Below are positions 41,087-48,447 of a stretch of 48,447 nt of DNA, in pieces. Location: NCBI GenBank assembly GCA_051652645.1, contig JBOFUP010000056.1, positions 1 to 48,447 on the forward strand, in the 5' to 3' direction. The stretch is from UBA7332 sp051652645. GTDB taxonomy: Bacteria > Bacteroidota > Bacteroidia > Bacteroidales > UBA7332. Position numbers and translations under genes: made by a program. The first letter of the stretch is position 1. Each line of letters starts with the position of its first letter. The notes beneath the pieces are model-generated. The model saw only the letters and a program-made list of their open reading frames with translations, made no database searches and had not been told where the DNA came from.

Positions 41087-42199
41087 ATGAAAAAGATACT
41101 AAGCATAAACCTCAACAACACTGTTTTTCATATTGATGAGGACGCACATGAAGCTCTAAACAAATATCTTGAGGAGCTAAACAGATATTTTGCAGACGAG
41201 CCCGACGGTGAGGAAATACTACACGACGTAGAAGCAAGAATTAGCGAACTATTCTCCAATAGGATGAAATACGGTTTGCAGGTAATCACCTACCCTAACG
41301 TTGAGGAAGTGATTGCTCAACTAGGTCAACCTTCAGATTATGGACGTGTAGAGGATGAAGGTGATGATGATGGTGAATACCAGGATAACCAATCCAAGGA
41401 GAGCGGAGAGAATCCAAATAAAGAGCATAGTAATCAGAGAACTTCAGAGCCAAACAAAGTTCGCAGAATTTATCGTGACAAAGAAAATGCGCTACTCGGT
41501 GGTGTAGCATCTGGACTATCTCACTACTTTAATATTGATGTTGTTATCATACGAGTCTTAATGATAGTACTTTTATTCTTCTGGGGTGCTATGATTCCAA
41601 TATATCTTATACTATGGATAATAATGCCTCCAGCTGAGAGTTATGCTCAAAAACTAGAGATGCACGGCATTGCACCCACAGTTGAAAATATAAGTAATTT
41701 CATCAAAGAGGGCGTAGAAAGAGTAAGCAAGGAGGCTCAGGAGATTGCTGACTCCCCATACAACAAATCACTGATTAACAAAACTCAGAGCGGCCTAACT
41801 CGATTCTTCAGGGGGCTAATAAGAGTAATTTTTGCTATCATCGGAGGTTGCTTTGGATGTTTTGGTATAATTATTATCTTCCCTATATTAGTACTACTAA
41901 TTGCACTACTGAGTGCCCCTATTGAACTATTTACTGAGATGTTTCCGTATAGCATATCAAATATGCTGATACATCTTTCATCAGCACCATACCTACTAAT
42001 TTCGGCACTTACTGTCATTGGGCTGCCAATTATTGTACTATGCTATGTTGTAGTTCAGAAGGCATTTAAACTCGCTCCAATACGCCAGACTCTAGGATGG
42101 ATACTTTTTGCTATCTGGATGATAGGATTAATAGCTTCAATTATTTGGGGAGTTAAAACTTTGCCACTACTTTTGTCTGGTTCATTTATTATGCAATAA
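41087..42199 (+). CDS. PspC-domain membrane protein
   Basis: 370 aa. N-terminal domain (1-85) with LSINLNNTVFHIDEDAHEALNKYLEELNRYF and ARISELF, found ahead of PspC in Bacteroidota; an acidic linker (about 88-122, rich in D, E, N); the PspC domain (about 126-185: RRIYRDKENALLGGVASGLSHYF with a following membrane helix and LWIIMPPAE); then three or four further membrane segments (about 235-365). PspC in other bacteria senses inner-membrane damage with PspB. Translated right after PadR, so likely regulated by it. Confidence 0.88.
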   Translation: MKKILSINLNNTVFHIDEDAHEALNKYLEELNRYFADEPDGEEILHDVEARISELFSNRMKYGLQVITYPNVEEVIAQLGQPSDYGRVEDEGDDDGEYQDNQSKESGENPNKEHSNQRTSEPNKVRRIYRDKENALLGGVASGLSHYFNIDVVIIRVLMIVLLFFWGAMIPIYLILWIIMPPAESYAQKLEMHGIAPTVENISNFIKEGVERVSKEAQEIADSPYNKSLINKTQSGLTRFFRGLIRVIFAIIGGCFGCFGIIIIFPILVLLIALLSAPIELFTEMFPYSISNMLIHLSSAPYLLISALTVIGLPIIVLCYVVVQKAFKLAPIRQTLGWILFAIWMIGLIASIIWGVKTLPLLLSGSFIMQ

Positions 42200-42217
42200 T
42201 CAAACAAGAAAAACTTA

Positions 42218-42571
42218 ATGAAAAGATACCTCCTAGTATTACTTATATATGCCATAGTACTATTCCTATCTCTTACAGCCAACCCAAATGTTGTAGGCAT
42301 CCCTCTCTTTAAACATGCAGACAAAGTGGCTCACTTTGGGTTTTATGCTTTCATAACCTTCGTCTCATATTGGAGCCTTAAAGGATCAACTATGAGTAGG
42401 AGATGGAAACTCTGTATTATTGTTGGAGTACCAATACTATTTGGAGGCTATCTAGAGATAATGCAAAGCCTATTCTTCAGTCCTAGGACAGGAGATTGGT
42501 ATGACTTCGCTGCAAATACTTGCGGTGTTATTATAGGATACTACACAGCACGAATGTTACTGAAAAGGTAA
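42218..42571 (+). CDS. VanZ-like membrane protein
   Basis: 117 aa with four hydrophobic segments (about 3-20, 38-57, 68-84, 97-115). The conserved DKVAHFGFYAFITFVSYW, then GGYLEIMQSLFFSPRTGDWYDFAANTCGVIIGY, is the VanZ/YfiM-like pattern. The family was named for a teicoplanin-resistance accessory gene, but most members have no known role. Its stop codon lies within the terminator hairpin. Third gene of the padR operon. Confidence 0.85.
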   Translation: MKRYLLVLLIYAIVLFLSLTANPNVVGIPLFKHADKVAHFGFYAFITFVSYWSLKGSTMSRRWKLCIIVGVPILFGGYLEIMQSLFFSPRTGDWYDFAANTCGVIIGYYTARMLLKR

Positions 42572-42592
42572 CATTCGTGCTCTATTTTTTTA
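42547..42592 (+). terminator. Terminator of the padR-pspC-vanZ operon
   Basis: AGCACGAATGTTAC (42547-42560) and GTAACATTCGTGCT (42568-42581) pair, followed by a run of T. The left arm is coding sequence of the vanZ-like gene. Confidence 0.85.
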
Positions 42593-42627
42593 GCATTTCT
42601 TGTAGTGTAAAAAGCCTATTTTGTTTA

Positions 42628-42635
42628 TATTTTTG
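42628..42635 (+). promoter_or_regulatory. Probable -7 box of tcdA
   Basis: TATTTTTG matches TAnnTTTG only 9 bases before the tcdA ATG, which would make a nearly leaderless mRNA. No -33 element at the usual distance. Confidence 0.35.
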
Positions 42636-42643
42636 CCACTATT

Positions 42644-43375
42644 ATGATAGAACTTACTAATTGGTACTCCAGAACAGAGATACTTCTAGGAGACGACAAA
42701 CTTGAGACTCTTCGCCAAGCGCACGTTATGATTGTTGGAGTGGGAGGAGTAGGTGCTTACGCCGCTGAGATGATATGCAGAGCTGGTGTAGGAAAAATAA
42801 CCATAGTTGATGGTGACACTGTTAATATCACAAATATTAATCGCCAACTCGTAGCTCTTCACTCCACAATTGGTGAGGCTAAAGTTGATATTCTCGGCAA
42901 AAGATTGATGGATATAAATCCTAATCTTGAACTTATAACCAAACAAGTATATCTCAAAGATGAACTTATAGATGAACTATTAGATAGCGACAAGTTCAAC
43001 TTTGTTGTAGATGCCATAGACACACTCAGTCCTAAGTGTCATCTTATGGCTGGATGCTACAGACGAAAGATAAAAATAATATCCTCTATGGGAGCTGGAG
43101 CAAAGATAGACCCCACGAAGATTCAATTTGAAGACATTTCAAAGACCACTCAATGCTCACTAGCCAAAGCTGTTCGCAAAAGACTTCAGAAAATGGGTAT
43201 TAGTCGTGGCATTCCTGTTGTTTTCACAACTGAAGCGGCAGATAGGAATGCTGTTTTTGAATCAGACACTGAACAGAACAAAAAATCAACTATAGGTACA
43301 ATATCCTATCTTCCTGCAATATTCGGATGCTACCTAGCATCATACGTAATTCGTAAATTAGTAGCTAAACAATAA
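42644..43375 (+). CDS. tcdA: tRNA threonylcarbamoyladenosine dehydratase
   Basis: E1-like (ThiF/MoeB/HesA) ATP-dependent enzyme that cyclises t6A37 to ct6A in ANN-decoding tRNAs. 243 aa with the adenylation Rossmann fold VMIVGVGGVGAYAAEMICRAGVGKITIVDGDTVNITNINRQ (about 28-68), DAIDTLSPKCHLMAGCYRRKIKIISSMGAGAKIDPTKI, and the C-terminal SYLPAIFGCYLASYVIRKL helix. It lacks the zinc-binding CxxC pairs of ThiF, supporting TcdA. First gene of a possible operon with alkaline phosphatase (17 bases) and an aldo-keto reductase. Confidence 0.92.
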   Translation: MIELTNWYSRTEILLGDDKLETLRQAHVMIVGVGGVGAYAAEMICRAGVGKITIVDGDTVNITNINRQLVALHSTIGEAKVDILGKRLMDINPNLELITKQVYLKDELIDELLDSDKFNFVVDAIDTLSPKCHLMAGCYRRKIKIISSMGAGAKIDPTKIQFEDISKTTQCSLAKAVRKRLQKMGISRGIPVVFTTEAADRNAVFESDTEQNKKSTIGTISYLPAIFGCYLASYVIRKLVAKQ

Positions 43376-43392
43376 ACATCAATTCTCTTCTG

Positions 43393-45096
43393 ATGAAAGC
43401 AAACAGAGTCTTATTCGCACTACTCATTAGTGCTTCAACGGTTACAACATTAGTCGCTCAAGAGGCTAAGAATGTTATCTTTATGATACCAGACGGAACA
43501 AGCAGTTCAGTACTTGCCATATCGAGATGGTACCAACAACAAGCCCTAGCTGTTGACCCTCACATATGTGGACAAGTTATCACACACTGCTCCGACTCAC
43601 CTATTGGTGATTCTGCTCCAACAGGTGCGACATACGCAACGGGGGTACTTGCTCGCACAGGCAACATCTCCATCTATCCAGAACAGACACCTAACGACCT
43701 TGTAAAGGTAGACCCTTCTCGCACATACCAGCCTGCCTTCACTCTTCTAGAAGAGGCAAAACTACAAGGCAGGTCAACTGGATTGATCTTCACTTGTCAA
43801 CTACCTCATGCTACACCCGCTGATTTTGCTTCACATGGAGTTAACCGAAATGATTACAACTCGCTTACAAAACAGATGGTATACAACAATATAGATGTTG
43901 TATTCGGTGGAGGTCATCAATATTTAACGCCAAGCTATCGTGATGACAAAGAGAACCTATTCAACGTTCTCGATGACCAAGGGGTTAAATTTGTAAGAAA
44001 TAAAACTCAATTTGAAGCTGTTTCAGATAACAATAAGAAAGTATGGGGTCTATTTGCACCTGATGCTCTTCCTTTTGAAGACGAACGCATCGATACAGTT
44101 CCTTCTATTGCCACAATGACAGAGAAAGCTATAGAGATTCTTAGCAAAAACAAAAAGGGATTCTTCCTTATGGTAGAAGGTAGCAAGGTTGACTGGGCTG
44201 CACACGCGAACGACACTAAAGGGGTTATCACTGAATACCTTGCCTTTGACCAAGCCGTAGCGGTAGCTCTCGAATTTGCAAAGAAAGATAAGAACACTCT
44301 TGTTGTTGTTGTTCCTGACCACGGAAACGGTGGCGTTAGCCTTGGTAACCAAAACAGCAACGGTATCTACTCAAAAACACCGCGAAGCACAATCTTTGAA
44401 CCTCTAGAAAAACTAAGAGTATCAGAGCATATGTCTAGTATGATATCTACGAACACATCATACGAGAACTACCTAAAGATACTAACAGAAGAGTTTGGCA
44501 TGAAGATTAGTGATGAAGATGGTTTGGCGACTAAGTTCGATGATCTGAAAAGTAAACTAGAACTTCGAAACCTACCTCAATACAATGATAGCCTCTCTGC
44601 ATACGAAAAGAGAATCGCTAATGCTTACAGAGGTGTTAATAATACACTCATTAAGATAAACAACAAAAACGGATATATAGGATGGACAACTAGTGGGCAC
44701 GAAGGCGAAAACGTTTTCCTTGCTACATACGCTCCTAAATCTAAAATTGGTGGTGTAGTTCAAAATAGTGACGTTAACAAATTCGTCCAGAGGGTTGGCG
44801 GTCTAAACCTAGAGGGAAAAAGCGACTACTACTTCACTCCTGCAAACAAACTATTCAAAGAATACGAGCAGAATTGGGATGAGACAAACCCAAACTACCC
44901 GATACTGACTGTTACGAATCGCAACAACGGTAAGAGCCTCAAACTAGAAGCATACCGTAACTACTACACACTCGATGGCAAGCAATACCCCCTTCAGAAA
45001 AAGGGAGATAAAGCAACTACTATCATAGGATTTACACACACAAAAGGACACAAATCCTTCTATGTTCCTACCTACTTAGTTGATCTTATAAAATAA
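43393..45096 (+). CDS. phoA: Secreted alkaline phosphatase
   Basis: Phosphomonoesterase of the PhoA family, periplasmic or outer-surface. 567 aa with a signal peptide ending LVAQ. Visible residues: metal ligand Asp34 in FMIPDGTSS, nucleophile Ser74 in GDSAPTGATYATGV, LVEGSKVDWAAHANDTKG (Asp and His ligands), VVVPDHGNGG and the late metal His in GWTTSGHEGENV. The protein is longer than E. coli PhoA because of about 90 C-terminal residues (from about 475) that contain a beta-rich stretch. No Pho-box-like repeat was identified; the gene is 17 bases behind tcdA. Confidence 0.92.
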   Translation: MKANRVLFALLISASTVTTLVAQEAKNVIFMIPDGTSSSVLAISRWYQQQALAVDPHICGQVITHCSDSPIGDSAPTGATYATGVLARTGNISIYPEQTPNDLVKVDPSRTYQPAFTLLEEAKLQGRSTGLIFTCQLPHATPADFASHGVNRNDYNSLTKQMVYNNIDVVFGGGHQYLTPSYRDDKENLFNVLDDQGVKFVRNKTQFEAVSDNNKKVWGLFAPDALPFEDERIDTVPSIATMTEKAIEILSKNKKGFFLMVEGSKVDWAAHANDTKGVITEYLAFDQAVAVALEFAKKDKNTLVVVVPDHGNGGVSLGNQNSNGIYSKTPRSTIFEPLEKLRVSEHMSSMISTNTSYENYLKILTEEFGMKISDEDGLATKFDDLKSKLELRNLPQYNDSLSAYEKRIANAYRGVNNTLIKINNKNGYIGWTTSGHEGENVFLATYAPKSKIGGVVQNSDVNKFVQRVGGLNLEGKSDYYFTPANKLFKEYEQNWDETNPNYPILTVTNRNNGKSLKLEAYRNYYTLDGKQYPLQKKGDKATTIIGFTHTKGHKSFYVPTYLVDLIK

Positions 45097-45122
45097 AACT
45101 ACCATAAAAACTCTATTAACCT

Positions 45123-46124
45123 ATGATGCAAGAAGAGTATAGAGCCAATAGCAAACGCTACCAAGAGGGTATATCATTCAAGAGATGTGGTAACTCAGGA
45201 ATTGTTCTTCCAAGACTATCTCTGGGGATGTGGCATAACTTCGGTAGTGTTGACTCACTACACAATGCCACGAAGATCGCTCGTCACGCTTTCGACAATG
45301 GTATTACACACTTCGACTTAGCTAACAACTATGGTCCAACGTTTGGCTCTGCCGAAGAGAACCTCGGACGAATGATCAAGAGAGATTTCAAACCATACCG
45401 AAACGAACTTGTCATTTCAACCAAGGCTGGACACCTAATGTGGCCTGGACCATATGGAGATGGTGGGTCTCGCAAATACCTTATGTCAAGTCTTGATGAC
45501 TCTCTTAAAAGAATGTCACTAGACTACGTAGATATATTCTATATCCACAGGCTAACACCTGAGACTCCTCTCGAGGAGACTATGCAAGCTCTCGTAGATA
45601 TTGTTAGACAAGGGAAAGCACTATATATTGGTATCTCTAAATACCCCCCTGCAATACTTGATAAAGCAATAGCATACCTCAAGGAGCAGAATGTACCTTG
45701 CCTTGTATCTCAAGACAAATACAATATGATGGTGAGAGATGTTGAGAATGGAGTTCTCGATTGCTGCACAAAGAATGGTCTCGGTTTTGTTGCATTCTCC
45801 CCTCTTGCTCAAGGAATACTCACAAATAAATACATCAAGGGAATTCCTAAGGGATCAAGGGCATCACGACCAGAATCTTTCCTAAAGGCTGAACAGGTTA
45901 CACCAGAGTTAATCGAGAAGATCATAAAGCTCAACGATATAGCCAACCAACGAGGACAAACACTAGCACAAATGGCCATCTCATGGGTAGTTCGCAATGA
46001 GCTCGTTACTAGTGCCATAATTGGTGCAAGCTCAACAGAGCAGATAGATGACAATCTATCTGCTCTTAATAACCTGAACTTCTCTAGCGAGGAGCTGCAA
46101 TTGATTGATTCTATAACAAAATAG
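45123..46124 (+). CDS. Aldo/keto reductase, YghZ-like
   Basis: 333-aa NADPH-dependent TIM-barrel reductase. It matches the E. coli L-glyceraldehyde-3-phosphate reductase (YghZ/Gpr) closely over its length: RLSLGMWHNFG-like LPRLSLGMWHNFGS, GITHFDLANNYGPTFGSAEENLGR with catalytic Asp and Tyr, STKAGHLMWPGPYGDGGSRKYL (Lys), DIFYIHRLTPETPLEE (His) and the nucleotide-binding FSPLAQGILTNKY and IIGASSTEQIDDNL. Beta-subunit homologues of potassium channels are the other relatives. A likely role is detoxification of reactive aldehydes. It follows the phosphatase gene by 26 bases. Confidence 0.9.
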   Translation: MMQEEYRANSKRYQEGISFKRCGNSGIVLPRLSLGMWHNFGSVDSLHNATKIARHAFDNGITHFDLANNYGPTFGSAEENLGRMIKRDFKPYRNELVISTKAGHLMWPGPYGDGGSRKYLMSSLDDSLKRMSLDYVDIFYIHRLTPETPLEETMQALVDIVRQGKALYIGISKYPPAILDKAIAYLKEQNVPCLVSQDKYNMMVRDVENGVLDCCTKNGLGFVAFSPLAQGILTNKYIKGIPKGSRASRPESFLKAEQVTPELIEKIIKLNDIANQRGQTLAQMAISWVVRNELVTSAIIGASSTEQIDDNLSALNNLNFSSEELQLIDSITK

Positions 46125-46140
46125 ATAACTCATCAACACA

Positions 46141-46182
46141 AAAGAGCGTATTCCGACTAACGGAATACGCTCTTTTCTTTAT
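46141..46182 (+). terminator. Terminator of the aldo-keto reductase gene
   Basis: AAAGAGCGTATTCCG and CGGAATACGCTCTTT form a 15-bp hairpin with a 5-base loop, followed by a T-rich stretch. Confidence 0.88.
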
Positions 46183-46346
46183 TCCTGAGTATATACAAAA
46201 CTTTAGCACCTTTCTTCAAGAAAATGAAAGTATAATGATGTAAAAGCTCAGTTTAAGCTATTAACTTGCTGGTAAGACCTATAGTATTACATCTGAGTAC
46301 AACCCTCCTATTCGAAAGGAAAATAGGATCGACATATCTCCTTTAA

Positions 46347-46405
46347 TAAAAAAATAAGAGAAGATCCCTAATCATCTATTAATAGACGATTAGGGATCTC
46401 TTCTT
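46347..46405 (-). terminator. Terminator of the AspT/YidE-type permease gene
   Basis: A near-perfect palindrome centred at 46380/46381 with inner arms GATCCCTAATC and GATTAGGGATC; TTTTTTTATT follows on the minus strand, 20 bases after the gene's stop. Confidence 0.82.
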
Positions 46406-46424
46406 ATACTTTAATGTTCTGCCA

Positions 46425-48101
46425 TCACAGGAAAAGGGTTAGCAGTAACTGTGCTGTTATAACCCTAAGGAACATGACGATTGGATATACAGTGGCATAG
46501 GATACTGATGGCTGATCACCTCCAATATTTGAATTGGCATAGTTTAGGGCCATAGGGTTTGACATACTACCACAAAGCATCCCTGAAACGACTGACAGAT
46601 CGAGTTTGAAGCGTTTAAGAGCTATGACACCAACAATCAGTACTGGGAGTATAGTCAATACAAAACCAACAATAATCCAAAGTGCCCCCTCTGGACGGAG
46701 AATTGTATCAACAAATCTACCTCCGGACTCCATACCAAGTCCGGCTAGATAAAGAGTAATACCTATCTGTCTCAACATCAAATTTGCACTCTGTGTGGTA
46801 TAAGTAATCATTGAAAATCTAGGACCGAAAGCACCCATTAATATACCTACCACTATTGGACCACCAGCAATTCCCAATTTAATAGGAACTAAAACACCTG
46901 GAATTGATATTGGCACGGAACCTAAAATAAGTCCTAGTACTATGCCTATGAAAATAGCTATAAGATTAGGTTCTTTTAATCTAGCAAGGGAGTTACCCAA
47001 CACCTTCTCCACGTTACTTATAGAAGCTTTCTCCCCAACAACCGTCAACTTATCCCCCATTTGCAGGAGGAGATCTCGATTGGGAAGAAGTTCTATACCT
47101 GATCGATTGACTCTAGTCACATTAACGCCATATAAGTTACGCAGACGTAATGCCCCAAGTTTTTTGCCATTAATATTTTGTTGTGTCACCAATATTCGTC
47201 TTGAGACAAGATTGCTATCAATCATATTCCAATCTATAGCATCATCGTTCCAATTTTTCTCCTCTTGCGCACCAAAAAGAAGCTCTAACCATTCAGCATC
47301 AGACTCAGTAGTCATAACTAGCACTCTATCTCCAAGAGAGAAAGTTGTCTCTGAGTTTGGTATAGTAACTTTGCCATCTCTCCATAAGCGAGAGATAACG
47401 AAATCCTTATGAGAGAGTGTAGCAACCTCTTTAACGGTTTTTCCTCTTAGTTGATTATTTGTTATCTGGAAGCTAGCAATATAAGCTCGCTTCTCTTTTG
47501 AAGAAGAGTCTATCTGTGAAGAGGTTGTAGAGGGGAATAATTTGTTGAGAATAGCTAGTGCCATAATTACACCAACCACTCCTAGAGGATAAGCAACTGC
47601 ACAACCAAGAGCTATCTCTGCGGATGGTATGCTGACATCTATATGTCTCATATAGTCAAGTGTCTGTTGTGCTGCACCTAGTGCTGGTGTATTAGTAACT
47701 GCACCAGAGAGTATACCCATCATTTCTGCTATAGGTATATTGAGTAACTTATGAAAAAGAACAGATAGTATCAAACCTATAGCGACAACACTAGAGGCTA
47801 ACATTGTCAGCTTTATTCCCCCATTGCGAAAAGAGGAGAAGAAACCAGGGCCAACCTGAAGGCCCAGAGCATAAACAAATAGTATTAGGCCAAAACTCTG
47901 TGCAAAGCCTAGCATTGAAGGGTCTGGAACAAAGCCAAAATGGCCTGCAACAATACCAATAAAGAAGACAAAAGTAACACCAAGTGATATCCCAAAGATT
48001 TTCACTCGACCTAAGCTAAGCCCCAATGCACTGACAACGCATAGGAGAAGTACTGATTGTACTACAGTTGGATTATTAAAAAGCTGCCCTATCCACTCCA
48101 T
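46425..48101 (-). CDS. AspT/YidE/YbjL-type permease with RCK-like domains
   Basis: 558-aa inner-membrane protein. Two AspT/YidE/YbjL duplication domains (about 10-175 and 390-555), each with five to six membrane helices, flank two TrkA-C (RCK_C) cytoplasmic domains (about 205-290 and 295-380, for example LRGKTVKEVATLSHKDFVISRLWRDG and NGKKLGALRLRNLYGVNVTRVNRSG). The second membrane half ends LAGLGMESGGRFVDT and SGMLCGSMSNPMALNYAN. Homologues include the aspartate:alanine exchanger AspT, but most relatives with RCK domains have no proven substrate. It is monocistronic. Confidence 0.88.
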   Translation of the reverse strand: MEWIGQLFNNPTVVQSVLLLCVVSALGLSLGRVKIFGISLGVTFVFFIGIVAGHFGFVPDPSMLGFAQSFGLILFVYALGLQVGPGFFSSFRNGGIKLTMLASSVVAIGLILSVLFHKLLNIPIAEMMGILSGAVTNTPALGAAQQTLDYMRHIDVSIPSAEIALGCAVAYPLGVVGVIMALAILNKLFPSTTSSQIDSSSKEKRAYIASFQITNNQLRGKTVKEVATLSHKDFVISRLWRDGKVTIPNSETTFSLGDRVLVMTTESDAEWLELLFGAQEEKNWNDDAIDWNMIDSNLVSRRILVTQQNINGKKLGALRLRNLYGVNVTRVNRSGIELLPNRDLLLQMGDKLTVVGEKASISNVEKVLGNSLARLKEPNLIAIFIGIVLGLILGSVPISIPGVLVPIKLGIAGGPIVVGILMGAFGPRFSMITYTTQSANLMLRQIGITLYLAGLGMESGGRFVDTILRPEGALWIIVGFVLTILPVLIVGVIALKRFKLDLSVVSGMLCGSMSNPMALNYANSNIGGDQPSVSYATVYPIVMFLRVITAQLLLTLFL

Positions 48102-48124
48102 ATTATTTATTTGGAAATTGGCTG

Positions 48125-48132
48125 CAAAGGTA
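48125..48132 (-). promoter_or_regulatory. Probable -7 box of the AspT/YidE-type permease gene
   Basis: TACCTTTG on the minus strand, 24 bases before the start at 48101, matches TAnnTTTG. No -33 element at the usual spacing. Confidence 0.45.
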
Positions 48133-48186
48133 TGAATTTAGATTCAATAGATAATATAGAAGTAGCAACTCTTTGTATATCAAGAG

Positions 48187-48231
48187 ATAAAAAAAAGGAG
48201 AGTTCTTAACTATTCGTTAAGAACTCTCCTT
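48187..48231 (-). terminator. Terminator of the tRNA-Met pair
   Basis: AGGAGAGTTCTTAAC and GTTAAGAACTCTCCT form a 15-bp hairpin with a 5-base loop; TTTTTTTTAT follows on the minus strand. Confidence 0.88.
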
Positions 48232-48233
48232 AG

Positions 48234-48307
48234 TAGCGAGACCCGGGATTGAACCGGGGACCTCATGATTATGAATCATGCGCTCTAACCATCTGAGCTA
48301 TCTCGCC
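48234..48307 (-). tRNA. tRNA-Met (CAT), copy 1
   Basis: 74-base cloverleaf on the minus strand: acceptor GGCGAGA with TCTCGCT (G1-U72 wobble), D stem GCTC/GAGC, anticodon stem CATGA/TCATG around TTCATAA (anticodon CAT), T stem CCCGG/CCGGG, discriminator A. The features are those of an elongator Met tRNA: no mismatch at position 1-72 as in initiators and no run of three G-C pairs in the anticodon stem. tRNA-Ile2 (lysidine-modified CAT) is the alternative and is hard to exclude by eye. Confidence 0.92.
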
Positions 48308-48353
48308 GTATGACACCCACAGTGGAAGCCCGCAGATGCCAAAATCTTATCTG

Positions 48354-48427
48354 TAGCGAGACCCGGGATTGAACCGGGGACCTCATGATTATGAATCATG
48401 CGCTCTAACCATCTGAGCTATCTCGCC
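48354..48427 (-). tRNA. tRNA-Met (CAT), copy 2
   Basis: Identical in all 74 positions to copy 1, 46 bases upstream of it on the minus strand. The two are presumably processed from one transcript that starts beyond the window edge. Confidence 0.92.
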
Positions 48428-48447
48428 ATTATTTTGGCACAACCAAG

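Larger units (their letters stand above)
46125..46424. other. Intergenic region between convergent genes
   Basis: 300 bases with a terminator at each end (listed) and no recognisable gene or repeat between 46185 and 46345. Confidence 0.6.

Noticed and set aside
46942..47412. 156-codon open frame antisense to the AspT/YidE-type permease
   Set aside because: Entirely inside a clear membrane-transport gene, with low-complexity Ser/Arg/Leu content typical of a shadow frame.
48234..48427. Tandem tRNA-Met as an integration site of a mobile element
   Set aside because: The two copies are complete and separated by only 46 bases; no integrase is present, so simple tandem duplication explains it.

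Overview
The window looks like a chromosomal segment of a low-GC Bacteroidota bacterium, most likely of the order Bacteroidales. Three things support this: a SusC/SusD pair, repeated promoter boxes of the Bacteroides type (TAnnTTTG, in several cases with TTG about 18-20 bases upstream), and housekeeping proteins typical of this phylum (FtsE with the GRVGTGKS Walker A, PspC-domain protein with its PadR partner, LptG, anaerobic C4-dicarboxylate carrier). No prophage, transposon, integrase or CRISPR array was seen. Genus cannot be assigned from the sequence alone.

Layout. 1-5400: rplU (cut by the window edge), ftsE, a CoA-binding protein, a Dcu-type carrier, tRNA-Arg, lptG and tgt. 5550-15770: accessory genes, namely a small lipoprotein, tyrosine phenol-lyase, a solitary type II-like cas1 that has lost its active-site histidine, tRNA-Asp, a divergent IclR regulator/Old-Yellow-Enzyme pair with a palindromic operator candidate, a lipoprotein with a cysteine-peptidase-like arrangement, a three-gene operon of small proteins, an EamA transporter and a secreted protein of unknown function. 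15770-16440 is non-coding and carries four TACGTA-type palindromes spaced about two helical turns apart.

16440-40000 is a pectin/polygalacturonate utilisation locus. The minus-strand genes are lacI-type regulator, uxaB, uxaA, GH28, DUF4861, then a 430-bp regulatory gap, then GH105, susC, susD, a DUF5123-like beta-helix lipoprotein, pectin methylesterase (CE8), an esterase, GH43, CE12 acetylesterase and, behind a terminator, a Ser-type sulfatase. uxaC lies divergently on the plus strand. Proposed flow: esterases, sulfatase and GH43 strip the polymer; GH28 cuts it; SusCD imports oligomers; GH105 removes unsaturated ends; UxaC, UxaB and UxaA take galacturonate to 2-keto-3-deoxygluconate. KDG kinase and aldolase, KduI/KduD and any recognisable pectate lyase are absent here and must be elsewhere if present. 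Matching TCGTG-N6-CACGA elements lie at the lacI/uxaC promoters and in the gap before GH105, so one LacI-type repressor plausibly controls both halves of the locus.

40000-48447: a padR-pspC-vanZ operon, a tcdA / alkaline phosphatase / aldo-keto reductase cluster, an AspT/YidE/YbjL-type permease with RCK-type domains, and two identical tRNA-Met(CAT) genes in tandem.
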